A DNA stretch of 64,000 nt, taken from contig CACEMT010000001.1 of the NCBI GenBank assembly GCA_902560685.1, positions 91,252 to 155,251 on the forward strand. The letters are read 5' to 3'. Position 1 is the stretch's first letter, and each line of letters begins with the position of its first letter. Source of the stretch: an uncultured Pelagibacteraceae bacterium (GTDB lineage Bacteria; Pseudomonadota; Alphaproteobacteria; Pelagibacterales; Pelagibacteraceae). Under the pieces are notes generated by a model. That model saw nothing but the letters and a program-made list of their open reading frames with translations, searched no databases and was not told the DNA's origin. A program made the position numbers and the translations under genes. Below are positions 1-7,914 of this stretch, piece by piece.

Positions 1-332
1 ACTTGATCTGTTGAAATTTGGACAAGTTTAAAACTGTGTAATTTTGACAATAATGATAAATATTTTACCAAGTTTAGATTAATCAACTTGGCTTCTTTAT
101 AATTTTTTTCACAGAAATCTATATTAACTTTTGCTACGCAATTAATAACTACTTCAAATTCATTTTTTGAAAAAAAATATTTTAATTTTTCAAAGTTTTT
201 TAGATCTAAATTATAATCCGAATTACTTCTGGCTATTTTTTTATGGCTTATTTTATTTTTCCTTAGATATTTAATTATGTTGGATCCAAGAAGCCCTTTA
301 GAACCAATTATAAGAAACTTATATTTTTTCAT
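1..332 (-). CDS. RmlD-like NAD(P)-dependent sugar reductase, C-terminus beyond the window
   Basis: Only the N-terminal 110 codons lie in the window and the frame is open to the left edge. The protein opens with a beta strand followed by a glycine-rich dinucleotide loop (IGSKGLLGSN, residues 9-18), has a downstream VINCVAKVN strand and ends at the edge in ISTDQV. That layout, in particular the STD-V motif, is typical of dTDP-4-dehydrorhamnose reductase (RmlD) and related extended SDR proteins. The YxxxK catalytic pair would fall outside the window, so the substrate cannot be judged. The ATG is 9 bp downstream of the pseI-like stop, so the two are almost certainly co-transcribed and the product probably modifies a deoxysugar or a nonulosonic-acid precursor. 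Confidence 0.75.
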   Translation of the reverse strand, partial: MKKYKFLIIGSKGLLGSNIIKYLRKNKISHKKIARSNSDYNLDLKNFEKLKYFFSKNEFEVVINCVAKVNIDFCEKNYKEAKLINLNLVKYLSLLSKLHSFKLVQISTDQ

Positions 333-341
333 TATTGGAAA

Positions 342-1403
342 TTAAAATTTAATATCCTTTAACTTTACTGGAAGACCTTTTTTTACTTTTTTCTTTAACT
401 TTTTACCTAAAATTTTTTCAAAGTAAGAAAGATTTAATCCTGTCCCAGGCCTTATTGATTGTATATTTTTTAAGCTAATTTTTTCATTTTTTTCTATATT
501 TTTAGAATAAAAAATCGACCTTGTTATAGTTTTTAATTTATTTTTTAATATTTTTTTTTTATTTATATTTTCTTTTCCAAGCATAATCTCTGCATCTCTA
601 ATCTTTTGAATTAGTGATTTTAATTTTTCTGGAGTGTAAGAAAAACTTTTGTCTGGGGATTTTATATTTTTATTTAATATAAAATGTTTTTCTATAACTT
701 TTGCACCCAAACTAACAGAGATTAGGCTAGCTAAATCCGTATCACTATGATCAGAATATCCGACTATAGGTGTATATTTTTTTAATTTATTTATGTGTAA
801 TAAATTTAATTCTGATTTTTTAGCAGGATAACTTGATATACAATTTAAAAGGATTATATTGTAATTTTGCTCTTTCTTACATATATCAATAGCTTTTTTA
901 ATATTCACATCGTCTGCAATACCAGTACTTATAATTATTGGTTTTTTTGTTTTAGCTATTTTTTTTATGAGTCTTAAATCCTCTATTTCTGGAGAAGCAA
1001 TTTTATATAAAGGGCAATTTAGTTTTTCAAGCAAGTCAACTGCAGTAAGATCGAATGGAGCAGAGAAACATAAAATTTTATTTTTTTTTGCAAATTTAAA
1101 AATTTCTTTATGCCACTTGAATGGAGTTTCTGCTTTTTTATACAAGTTAAAAAGTCTTTCTCCTTTCCAAATTGAGTTATCATCAATTAAAAAATGTTTA
1201 TTTTTTATATCCATAGTCATAGTTTCAGCTTGATAAGTTTGGATTTTGACCGCATCGGCACCTACTTCTTTTGCTTTAAGCATTGTTTTTTTCAAAATAT
1301 TAAGATTACCAGAATGATTTGCTGAGATTTCAGCTACCACAAAACATTTATTATTGTTTGATATGTTTATATTATTTAATAGCTTTATTTTTTTTTTGAC
1401 CAT
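342..1403 (-). CDS. pseI: Pseudaminic acid synthase-like NeuB family protein
   Basis: 353 residues, the full family length. NeuB-family enzymes condense phosphoenolpyruvate with a 6-carbon sugar to make a 9-carbon nonulosonic acid. The TIM-barrel part carries AEISANHSGN (24-33), GADAVKIQTY (48-57), ISTGIA, GYSDHS and VIEKHF, and the C-terminal part has the SAF (antifreeze-like) region with ITRSIFYSKNIEKNE and RPGTGL. The stretch around ETMTMDIKNKHF and the TPF-WH motif match the pseudaminic branch (PseI) better than sialic NeuB. ATG start; first gene of a minus-strand operon with the RmlD-like gene. The -35 element of a good promoter upstream overlaps an operator palindrome. A PseI assignment agrees with pseB on the other side of the intergenic region; a legionaminic synthase remains possible. 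Confidence 0.88.
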   Translation of the reverse strand: MVKKKIKLLNNINISNNNKCFVVAEISANHSGNLNILKKTMLKAKEVGADAVKIQTYQAETMTMDIKNKHFLIDDNSIWKGERLFNLYKKAETPFKWHKEIFKFAKKNKILCFSAPFDLTAVDLLEKLNCPLYKIASPEIEDLRLIKKIAKTKKPIIISTGIADDVNIKKAIDICKKEQNYNIILLNCISSYPAKKSELNLLHINKLKKYTPIVGYSDHSDTDLASLISVSLGAKVIEKHFILNKNIKSPDKSFSYTPEKLKSLIQKIRDAEIMLGKENINKKKILKNKLKTITRSIFYSKNIEKNEKISLKNIQSIRPGTGLNLSYFEKILGKKLKKKVKKGLPVKLKDIKF

Positions 1404-1430
1404 CTGTTAAAAGTTTTTAAGCTTTATACT

Positions 1431-1459
1431 AGTATATTTTTAATCGCTCAATAGTTGAA
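1431..1459 (-). promoter_or_regulatory. Promoter of the pseI-like operon
   Basis: Read on the minus strand: -35 TTCAAC (1459-1454), a 17-base spacer and -10 TATACT (1436-1431), about 27 bases upstream of the pseI ATG at 1403. The -35 box lies inside the operator palindrome at 1446-1460, so a bound regulator would block polymerase. Confidence 0.55.
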
Positions 1460-1461
1460 CT
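1445..1461. promoter_or_regulatory. Degenerate operator palindrome (pseI side, proximal)
   Basis: Core GCTCA-ATAGT-TGAAC at 1446-1460, one mismatch from the consensus GTTCA-N5-TGAAC. It is 23 bases from the perfect copy at 1468-1484, close to the 24-base spacing of the operator pair near the regulator gene. Confidence 0.55.
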
Positions 1462-1467
1462 TAATTG

Positions 1468-1484
1468 TGTTCAAATAATGAACA
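1468..1484. promoter_or_regulatory. Operator palindrome (pseI side, distal)
   Basis: TGTTCA-AATAA-TGAACA, perfect 6-base arms with a 5-base spacer. It lies 65-81 bases upstream of the pseI start, next to the proximal degenerate copy. Likely bound by the MarR-type regulator encoded at 14387-14707 because the same palindrome covers that gene's own start. Confidence 0.7.
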
Positions 1485-1834
1485 GCTATTTAGCCAATTT
1501 ATGTATAATAATTAAGTAAAATGAAACAAATATATATAATTTAAAACGTATAGTGTTAAAAAAGATAATATTTTCAAATCTAAATTAGATATGGTCTATG
1601 ATCCATATTTATATTCTTTAGTTTTGTTAAAAGTAATTAAAAAAAATAAAAAAAATATCAATCAAAAACCAAGTAAAGAAAAATAAAAAAAATATTATGT
1701 TATACGCCCAATTCTTAAACATATATCCAAATTTTTAAAATATTAATTAGTTTTTTATAAAACCTTATAAATTAAATGGTAAGCTCTAAACAAACACAAA
1801 TATTTACTTAAAATATTGTATCAAATTAATTTTC

Positions 1835-1862
1835 TTGACTAACTTATTTAGAGCGTTATTTT
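1835..1862 (+). promoter_or_regulatory. Candidate promoter of the pseB operon
   Basis: -35 TTGACT at 1835-1840, 16-base spacer, -10 TATTTT at 1857-1862. The operator palindrome starts at the last base of the -10 box and would cover the transcription start. The -10 match is only moderate. Confidence 0.4.
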
Positions 1863-1878
1863 GTTCAAAAAATGAACA
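1862..1878. promoter_or_regulatory. Operator palindrome upstream of pseB
   Basis: TGTTCA-AAAAA-TGAACA with perfect 6-base arms, ending 16 bases before the pseB ATG at 1895. The position over the likely transcription start suggests repression. Confidence 0.7.
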
Positions 1879-1894
1879 ATATAAATCCATATAA

Positions 1895-2881
1895 ATGAAT
1901 GGTACTATTTTAATTACTGGTGGCACAGGTTCTTTCGGTAGAGCATTTATAAAATATTTATTAAAAAATAATTATTTTAAAAAAATAATAATTTTAAGTA
2001 GAGATGAGTTAAAGCAACATGAATTGAAAAATGATGAGATATTTAAAAAATATTTAAAAAAATTAAGATTTTTTGTTGGGGACATAAGAGATAAAGAGAG
2101 ATTGATAAACGCTTTTGATAAAGTTGATTTTGTTATTCATGCTGCAGCTTTAAAACAAGTAGATACAGCTGAGTATAATCCTTTTGAATTTATTAAGACC
2201 AACATCCAAGGTACTGAAAATGTTATTCAAGCAGCTGCAGCAAACTCAGTAAAAAAAGTTATAGCTCTTTCTACTGATAAAGCTGTATCTCCAATAAACC
2301 TTTACGGAGCTACAAAACTCTGTGCTGATAAATTAATTATCGCAGCAAACAATATTTTTGGAAGGAAGAATATTTCCTTTTCTATAGTGAGATATGGAAA
2401 TGTTATGAGTAGCAGAGGATCGGTAATTCCAGTATTTAAAAAAAGTGTTGAGGAAGGTAAAAGCTTTATGATTACAAGTCCAAAAATGACTAGATTTAAT
2501 ATAACTTTAGAAAACTGTATAAAGACTGTTCTTTGGACTTTACAAAATTCAAGTGGTGGAGAAATTGTAATTAGAAAATCACCATCTTATAAAATTATTG
2601 ATCTGGCTCGCGCTATATCAAATAAAAATAAATTTAAAGTGATTGGTATAAGACCTGGGGAAAAAGTCCACGAAGAATTGATATCAAAAAATGAAGATTA
2701 CTTTATATTTGAAAAAAATGATTACTATATTTTGGTTAATAAAACTATGAAAAATAATTTAAATAAAATCAAATTAAAAATGAAACTAAAAAAATCCATT
2801 AAACCTTTTAGCTACAATTCTGAGACAAATAAATTTTTTTTAAGTGTAAAACAAATTAGCGACCTATTAAAAAAAACTTAA
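1895..2881 (+). CDS. pseB: UDP-N-acetylglucosamine 4,6-dehydratase (inverting)
   Basis: 328 residues, the usual PseB/FlaA1 length. PseB catalyses the first step of pseudaminic acid synthesis, UDP-GlcNAc to UDP-2-acetamido-2,6-dideoxy-arabino-hexos-4-ulose. Visible motifs: NAD loop GGTGSFG (8-14), GDIRD, HAAALKQV, and the active-site series STDKA...YGATK carrying the Asp-Lys-Tyr set of this family, then RYGNVMSSRGSVIP and a PGEKVHEEL segment near the C-terminus. ATG start 16 bases after an operator palindrome. It heads a plus-strand operon with hisH/hisF paralogs and an amidotransferase; this order suggests a nonulosonic acid carrying an acetamidino group. Confidence 0.93.
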   Translation: MNGTILITGGTGSFGRAFIKYLLKNNYFKKIIILSRDELKQHELKNDEIFKKYLKKLRFFVGDIRDKERLINAFDKVDFVIHAAALKQVDTAEYNPFEFIKTNIQGTENVIQAAAANSVKKVIALSTDKAVSPINLYGATKLCADKLIIAANNIFGRKNISFSIVRYGNVMSSRGSVIPVFKKSVEEGKSFMITSPKMTRFNITLENCIKTVLWTLQNSSGGEIVIRKSPSYKIIDLARAISNKNKFKVIGIRPGEKVHEELISKNEDYFIFEKNDYYILVNKTMKNNLNKIKLKMKLKKSIKPFSYNSETNKFFLSVKQISDLLKKT

Positions 2882-2897
2882 AAATTGATTTTTAAGT

Positions 2898-3521
2898 ATG
2901 AAAACTAAAATCTGTATAGCTGATTATGGCTGTGGAAATACTAAGTCTATATTTAATGCTATTAAATATTTGGGTTATAAAACTATAGTCTCAGGCAACA
3001 ATAGAGATATTTCAGAGAGTTCTCATTTAATTCTACCAGGTGTTGGCTCTTTTTCTAATGCGATAGATAAAATTAAATTAAATTTAGATTTAAAGTTTCT
3101 AAAAAAAAATATTTTTGAAAATAATAAACCAATTTTAGGAATTTGTGTCGGCATGCAGGCCTTGGGCACCTATGGTTTTGAATTCAAAAAATGTAAGGGT
3201 TTGAATTGGATAGAAGGAAAGGTTACTAAAATGAAGAATAATCCAAATATATTACCTCAAATTGGATGGAACAATTTAAATATTATTTCAAAAAATAATA
3301 AATTATTTGAGAATATAGATGAGAAAGATTTTTTTTATTTTGTGCATAGTTTTAAATTTAATCCAAAAAATAAAAAGGAAATTTTAGCCAACACTAAATA
3401 TAACGAAATATTTTCAAGTGTTATACTAAAAAAGAATATAATTGGTGTTCAATTTCATCCTGAAAAAAGCCAAATATCAGGACTTAAGTTGTTAAAAAAT
3501 TTTATAGAGAATTTTAAATGA
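2898..3521 (+). CDS. hisH: HisH-like glutaminase subunit of a sugar amidotransferase system
   Basis: 207 residues, class I glutamine amidotransferase. It has the oxyanion strand region PGVGSF (47-52), the nucleophile elbow GICVGMQ with Cys83, and FHPEKS with His187 and Glu189, so the catalytic triad is intact. HisH normally feeds ammonia to HisF in histidine synthesis. Here it sits in a surface-sugar operon between pseB and a HisF paralog, overlapping the latter by 4 bases (ATGA). Such second HisH/HisF pairs are known to supply ammonia to WbpG/PseA-type N-acetyl-sugar amidotransferases, and the neighbouring gene is of that type. A housekeeping histidine role is unlikely in this context. Confidence 0.88.
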   Translation: MKTKICIADYGCGNTKSIFNAIKYLGYKTIVSGNNRDISESSHLILPGVGSFSNAIDKIKLNLDLKFLKKNIFENNKPILGICVGMQALGTYGFEFKKCKGLNWIEGKVTKMKNNPNILPQIGWNNLNIISKNNKLFENIDEKDFFYFVHSFKFNPKNKKEILANTKYNEIFSSVILKKNIIGVQFHPEKSQISGLKLLKNFIENFK

Positions 3522-4315
3522 AAAATAAAAGAATTATTCCAATTTTTTTGTTAAATGAGTTTAAACTAGTACAGAGTCGAAATTTCGACCATTTTGAACC
3601 AATAGGAAATCCATTAATAACATTAAAACGTTTTAGTGAATGGATGGTGGATGAATTGATATATTTAAATATTACAAGAACAAAAAATGCAACTCACGAA
3701 AGGTCTGAAGTAAAAAAATTTATTAAACTAATACAGCAGATTTCAAAATATAATTTTATTCCTATTACTATTGGAGGTAAAATAAATAATATTAATTTAA
3801 TTTATAATTATCTTAAAAATGGGGCAGATAAAATAGCAATTAACAGTCATGCTTTTAAAGACAAAAAATTTATAAATAAAGCTGCCAAAGAGTTTGGCTC
3901 ACAATGTATTGTAGTTTCAATAGATGTAAAAAAAATTGGAAATAAATATATGGTTTTTAAAAATAATGGTCAAATAAATACAAATCTAACTCTTGAATAT
4001 TGGGTAAATGAAGTTCAATCCGAAGGTGCAGGTGAAATTTTAATAAATTCTATTGATAGAGATGGAACAAAAAAAGGTTATGATTTTAAAATTTTAAATT
4101 CAATAAAAAATAAAATTAAAGTCCCATTAATTTTCTGTGGTGGTGTTGGACACTGGAATGATTTTAAACTAGGTTTAAAAAAAAAGGAAATAGATGCAGT
4201 TGCTGCTTCAAATATATTTCATCATTTTGATCAAAGTGATTATTTAGCCAAAGATTACTTGAAAAAAAATAATATACAAAATATAAGACCACCTAGTTTT
4301 TTTGAATTTAAATGA
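3518..4315 (+). CDS. hisF: HisF-like cyclase-subunit paralog (ammonia channel partner)
   Basis: 265 residues, TIM barrel of the HisF family, starting KRIIP like true HisF. In histidine-pathway HisF the next residues include the catalytic Asp11; here residue 11 is Leu (IPIFLL). The second catalytic Asp (Asp130 in HisF) has a counterpart at Asp136 in VVSIDVKK, and the phosphate loops TIGGKIN and FCGGVGHWNDF are kept. Loss of one catalytic Asp argues against imidazole-glycerol-phosphate synthesis and for an ammonia-passing role. The gene overlaps hisH before it and the amidotransferase after it by 4 bases each, so the three are translationally coupled. Confidence 0.87.
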   Translation: MKNKRIIPIFLLNEFKLVQSRNFDHFEPIGNPLITLKRFSEWMVDELIYLNITRTKNATHERSEVKKFIKLIQQISKYNFIPITIGGKINNINLIYNYLKNGADKIAINSHAFKDKKFINKAAKEFGSQCIVVSIDVKKIGNKYMVFKNNGQINTNLTLEYWVNEVQSEGAGEILINSIDRDGTKKGYDFKILNSIKNKIKVPLIFCGGVGHWNDFKLGLKKKEIDAVAASNIFHHFDQSDYLAKDYLKKNNIQNIRPPSFFEFK

Positions 4316-5517
4316 AAATTATAAATCAAAAGCCAATGAAATATTGCAAGGGATGTACGTACCCAGAAATTGCAGTTAACATAAAATTTGATGACAAAGG
4401 ATATTCTTCTACTTATAAGTCTTTTCATGCCTGGCAAAATATTTCTAATAAAGAATGGAAAAAAAGAAAAAAGATTTTTGAAAAAATAGTTTTAAATATA
4501 AAAAAAAATAATAAATCAAATTACGATTGTATAATTGCTGTTAGTGGAGGAAAAGATAGTTATTACCAAACACATATAATTAAAGAGTATGGACTTAAGC
4601 CATTATTAATAACATATAATGGGAATAATTATCTTCCAGATGGAGAATATAACCGTGAGAGAATGAAAAAAGTTTTTGATGTTGACCACTTAATGATTTC
4701 TCCAAGCCAAGACTCACTAATTAAACTTAACAGAATTGGATTTAATAAAGTAGGTGATATGAATTGGCACAACCATACTGGAATTTATAGTGTACCAATC
4801 CAATATGCAGTTAGATTTAAAATACCCTATGTTATTTATGGCGAACCCCCTTGGGAAATATCTGGGATGCATAAACCAGATGATTTCACAGAATTTACTA
4901 ACAAAATAAGAGTTGAATTTGCTATGAGAGGAAATGAGTGGGATCAATTTATCAAAAATAATAATGAAGGCTTAAACGCTAAAGACATGAATTGGGCAAA
5001 ATATCCTTCAGACCGAGAAATAATTGAAAATGGTGTAAGAGGTTTATTTATAGGCAATTATTTTAAATGGGATCCAAATAAAAATACTAAATTAATTATT
5101 AAAAAATATGGATGGAGACCATCAAAAAAAAAATTTGAGAGAACATATAGAAAAATTTCTAATTTAGATGATATTTACGAAAATGGAGTTCATGATTACC
5201 TAAAATTTGTTAAATTTGGATATGGCAGAACTACTGATCATACGAGCAAAGATATTCTTACAGGTTATATGAGTCGAGATAAAGGTGTAAGACTTGTGAA
5301 AAAACTTGATCATATTATTCCTTCAGACCTTAAGATCTGGTTAAATTATGTTGGAATGAAAGATGAAGAATTTTGGAAGAAAGCTGATACTTTTAGATCT
5401 AAAAACGTTTGGTGGGTAAAAAATAACCAATGGTTTAAAGATAATATTTGGGGAGTTCCGTCAGCTTATGGAAAAGTTCATTTGTCAAAAAAAGATAAAC
5501 AAAAATATGAAATCTAA
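4312..5517 (+). CDS. N-acetyl sugar amidotransferase (WbpG/PseA family)
   Basis: 401 residues. It contains CKGC (12-15) and the ATP-pyrophosphatase loop SGGKDS (78-83), both hallmarks of the WbpG/PseA family, which turn an N-acetyl group on a sugar into an acetamidino group using ATP and ammonia. Other conserved-looking stretches are GEPPWE, YFKWD and the C-terminal aromatic region. ATG overlaps the HisF paralog stop (ATGA), consistent with HisH-HisF-amidotransferase complex formation. With pseB upstream and pseI across the promoter region, an acetamidino-pseudaminic acid is the simplest product. The exact sugar cannot be settled from sequence. Confidence 0.88.
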   Translation: MKIINQKPMKYCKGCTYPEIAVNIKFDDKGYSSTYKSFHAWQNISNKEWKKRKKIFEKIVLNIKKNNKSNYDCIIAVSGGKDSYYQTHIIKEYGLKPLLITYNGNNYLPDGEYNRERMKKVFDVDHLMISPSQDSLIKLNRIGFNKVGDMNWHNHTGIYSVPIQYAVRFKIPYVIYGEPPWEISGMHKPDDFTEFTNKIRVEFAMRGNEWDQFIKNNNEGLNAKDMNWAKYPSDREIIENGVRGLFIGNYFKWDPNKNTKLIIKKYGWRPSKKKFERTYRKISNLDDIYENGVHDYLKFVKFGYGRTTDHTSKDILTGYMSRDKGVRLVKKLDHIIPSDLKIWLNYVGMKDEEFWKKADTFRSKNVWWVKNNQWFKDNIWGVPSAYGKVHLSKKDKQKYEI

Positions 5518-6517
5518 ATCAAATAAGCTCACAGAAGAACAAATTAGACCTAAGTTATTAAAAAAAAAAATTAAAAAAAATTTTTATCATGATCTCAAAT
5601 ATCTGGTTTCAAGAAAAAAAAGTTTTGAAAAGGTAAGTTGTCCCGGATGTCAAAATAAGAATAATAAAAAATATTTGGAAAAAAATAAAATTAATTATTT
5701 AATTTGTCCTAAATGTAAAACTTTTTTTGTTTCACCAAGACCTCCTGAAAAATTATTAGAAGAATTCTATAAACAATCAAAGGTTTATGAATTTTTTAAT
5801 AATTATATCTTCCCACAGACAGAAAAAATAAGATCAAAAAAAATTGCAAAACCTAGAGTAGATAATATTTTAAAATTATCAAAAAAGTATAAACTTTTAA
5901 AACCTTCTATATTAGAAGTAGGCCCAGGTTATGGAACATTCTGTAGTTTGGCAAATAGAACTAAGTTTTTTTCATCAGTAGATGCAGTTGAGCCATCTCC
6001 AGAAGGAGCAGATAACTGCAGAAAAAAAAGAATTAATGTTTATGAGGAAACTATTGAGAATTTAAAAATTAAAAAGAAATTTGATATCGTGGTAAATTTT
6101 GAGGTAATAGAGCATTTATTTTCACCAAAAAAATTCATTTTATCAATGAAGAAATTTTTAAAAAAAAAAGGATTTATGATCTTAACTTGTCCGAACGGCA
6201 TGGGATTTGATATACAGATTTTAAAAGAAAAATCTGATTCCATAGATCATGAACATTTAAACTATTTTAATCCTCTTTCTATCGAAAAATTATTTGAATC
6301 TTGTAATTTTAAAATTTTGGAAATTTTTACTCCAGGACAACTTGATGTAGATCTTGTAAGAAATAAAATTTTAGATAAAAAATTTAATTTAGATAGTAAT
6401 TTTTTTTTAAATGATATTATTATTGATAATTATGATACAAAAGGCAATGAATTTCAAAAGTATTTAATAAATAATAGGCTTTCATCTAATATGTGGGTAG
6501 TAGCTCAAAAAAAATAA
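5507..6517 (+). CDS. Zinc-ribbon class I SAM methyltransferase
   Basis: 336 residues from the ATG at 5507. An upstream ATG at 5468 would add 13 residues inside the preceding gene; the later start overlaps it by only 11 bases and is preferred. The N-terminus carries a four-cysteine ribbon (Cys45, Cys48, Cys67, Cys70), followed by a SAM-binding loop ILEVGPGYGTF and a post-loop VVNFEVIEHL motif. This architecture is common in sugar C- or O-methyltransferases of surface-glycan clusters. It is the last gene of the pseB operon and its stop lies 2 bases from the convergent gene. The methyl acceptor is unknown. Confidence 0.8.
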   Translation: MKSKSNKLTEEQIRPKLLKKKIKKNFYHDLKYLVSRKKSFEKVSCPGCQNKNNKKYLEKNKINYLICPKCKTFFVSPRPPEKLLEEFYKQSKVYEFFNNYIFPQTEKIRSKKIAKPRVDNILKLSKKYKLLKPSILEVGPGYGTFCSLANRTKFFSSVDAVEPSPEGADNCRKKRINVYEETIENLKIKKKFDIVVNFEVIEHLFSPKKFILSMKKFLKKKGFMILTCPNGMGFDIQILKEKSDSIDHEHLNYFNPLSIEKLFESCNFKILEIFTPGQLDVDLVRNKILDKKFNLDSNFFLNDIIIDNYDTKGNEFQKYLINNRLSSNMWVVAQKK

Positions 6518-6519
6518 TT

Positions 6520-7914
6520 TTATTCTTTTTCTATAGAATAAACTTGAGGATAAACTTTTGAAATCTTTATTTTTTCATTTATATTTAATTGTTTTTGGTA
6601 CTCATTTAGAGTTTCACCAATTTCATTTTTATCAAGACTAGCAAATTTTTTTTTTAATAAAATTGATAATGTTTTATTTTGTTTTGTGAAAATTTTTCTA
6701 TAAAGAAACCTAATGTAGTAATAAATATTTAAAAAAATAGAACTAAAAAAACCTGAAAATTTATCTTTAGAATCAAATGAATAAAGCTTATCTCCAACTT
6801 GTGAATTTGAATTTAATGAATCTATAAAATATTTTACACTGCATTGGTCCTTTTCAAAATTATGAATAGATTGTCTTGCTAAATTATCAACATAATTTTT
6901 ATCAATATTGAAATCATTTTTATCAATTAAATAATTTATTAATTCACTATCATTTTTAATATTACAACTCATCAATTTAGGAAGCTTAAATTCAACTCTT
7001 TCATCTTCATACACTTTATAATTTGCTGAAATTTTATTTAACAGATAACCCTCAACGCTTGTAGTACAATTAGAACTTATGCATTTTTTTGCTGCAATAA
7101 TCCAACTACATGTACTTTTATCGTCGATAACTACTTCTATATTTTTTTTATCTTTTGAAAAATTAGTCCATGTTTCAGAATATTCTCCTGGATGAGGTCG
7201 AATTATAATTTTTTTACTTGGGTTATCATTCGAAAAAGAGCTTAAAAAATTTTTAATATGTTTTAAATTTTCTTTTTGAAATTTCAGATATGGTCTAGCA
7301 TATTCTACTTTTAAACTATCTGGTTTATGACCATTTTTTATTAGAGACTCAATATAATCCTCGTTATCCATAATTAATTGCATATTATTTGCTTTCGTAA
7401 ACATAGTATTTACTAAAAAAAATTCTCCATATTTTTCTTTTATTACTTCTGCCTCTTTAAAATATTTTTCTGATAAGGGTTTTTTTAAAATATCAATTCT
7501 AGCATTTCCAACTTTAAATATTTTATTTTTTTGTGTCGGAAATTTATTAATTAACGCTTGATAGTCATTTTCTCCCCAACAAAAAAAAATATCTATATTT
7601 TCTAAACATGGAGGATAAATTCTTTCTGTGTATTCTTCTCTAGAAAAAAACATCATTCCTTCCTCATCTAAAGATCCAACTATAAAACCAAGTTTTTTAT
7701 ATTCTTTAATTTGCTTAAAATTGTTAATACCAATACTTTTAAAAATTATAATTCCTTTTCTGATTCTTTTTCTATTATCAAAAATTTTAGGCTTAGCTGC
7801 TATGACTGTTGAAAAATTAGATAAAGAAGCTTTAAGTGCAAAATATATTCTTGAATCTAACTCTCTTTTTTTATTCTCCATCAATAGGTAAATCCTAGGT
7901 TTAATTTTTTTCAT
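6520..7914 (-). CDS. Surface carbohydrate biosynthesis protein, GT-B-like
   Basis: 464 residues, no signal peptide. The N-terminal half has the conserved-looking SLDEEGMMF and FCWGENDYQ stretches; the central part has IIRPHPGE and SSNCTTSVEGYLL, features seen in GT-B-fold capsule and polysialate-type transferases and in the 'surface carbohydrate biosynthesis' family. A divergent paralog lies at 16499-17872, which shares the DEEG, WG-xD, GSPRID-like and RPHP landmarks in the same order. Start ATG overlaps the stop of the upstream methyltransferase gene, so the two are coupled. A glycosyl- or phosphosugar-transferase role is likely, but donor and acceptor are unknown. Confidence 0.7.
   Translation of the reverse strand: MKKIKPRIYLLMENKKRELDSRIYFALKASLSNFSTVIAAKPKIFDNRKRIRKGIIIFKSIGINNFKQIKEYKKLGFIVGSLDEEGMMFFSREEYTERIYPPCLENIDIFFCWGENDYQALINKFPTQKNKIFKVGNARIDILKKPLSEKYFKEAEVIKEKYGEFFLVNTMFTKANNMQLIMDNEDYIESLIKNGHKPDSLKVEYARPYLKFQKENLKHIKNFLSSFSNDNPSKKIIIRPHPGEYSETWTNFSKDKKNIEVVIDDKSTCSWIIAAKKCISSNCTTSVEGYLLNKISANYKVYEDERVEFKLPKLMSCNIKNDSELINYLIDKNDFNIDKNYVDNLARQSIHNFEKDQCSVKYFIDSLNSNSQVGDKLYSFDSKDKFSGFFSSIFLNIYYYIRFLYRKIFTKQNKTLSILLKKKFASLDKNEIGETLNEYQKQLNINEKIKISKVYPQVYSIEKE

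Larger units (their letters stand above)
1404..1894. other. Divergent regulatory region with a possible gene remnant
   Basis: This is the only stretch over 300 bases without a gene. Both ends hold palindromic operators and probable promoters for the divergent pseI and pseB operons (listed separately). In the middle, a frame open from 1540 to a stop at 1684-1686 reads a plausible 48-residue peptide (including DMVYDPYLYSLVLL) but lacks an upstream start; its only ATG is at 1591. It may be the tail of a decayed gene or chance. A pair of 8-base arms, GCTCTAAA near 1782 and TTTAGAGC near 1847, could pair across a 58-base loop. Nothing else is recognised. Confidence 0.5.

Noticed and set aside
2898-4315. 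Histidine biosynthesis genes hisH and hisF
   Set aside because: No other histidine genes are near, the HisF has lost Asp11, and both overlap a sugar amidotransferase gene.
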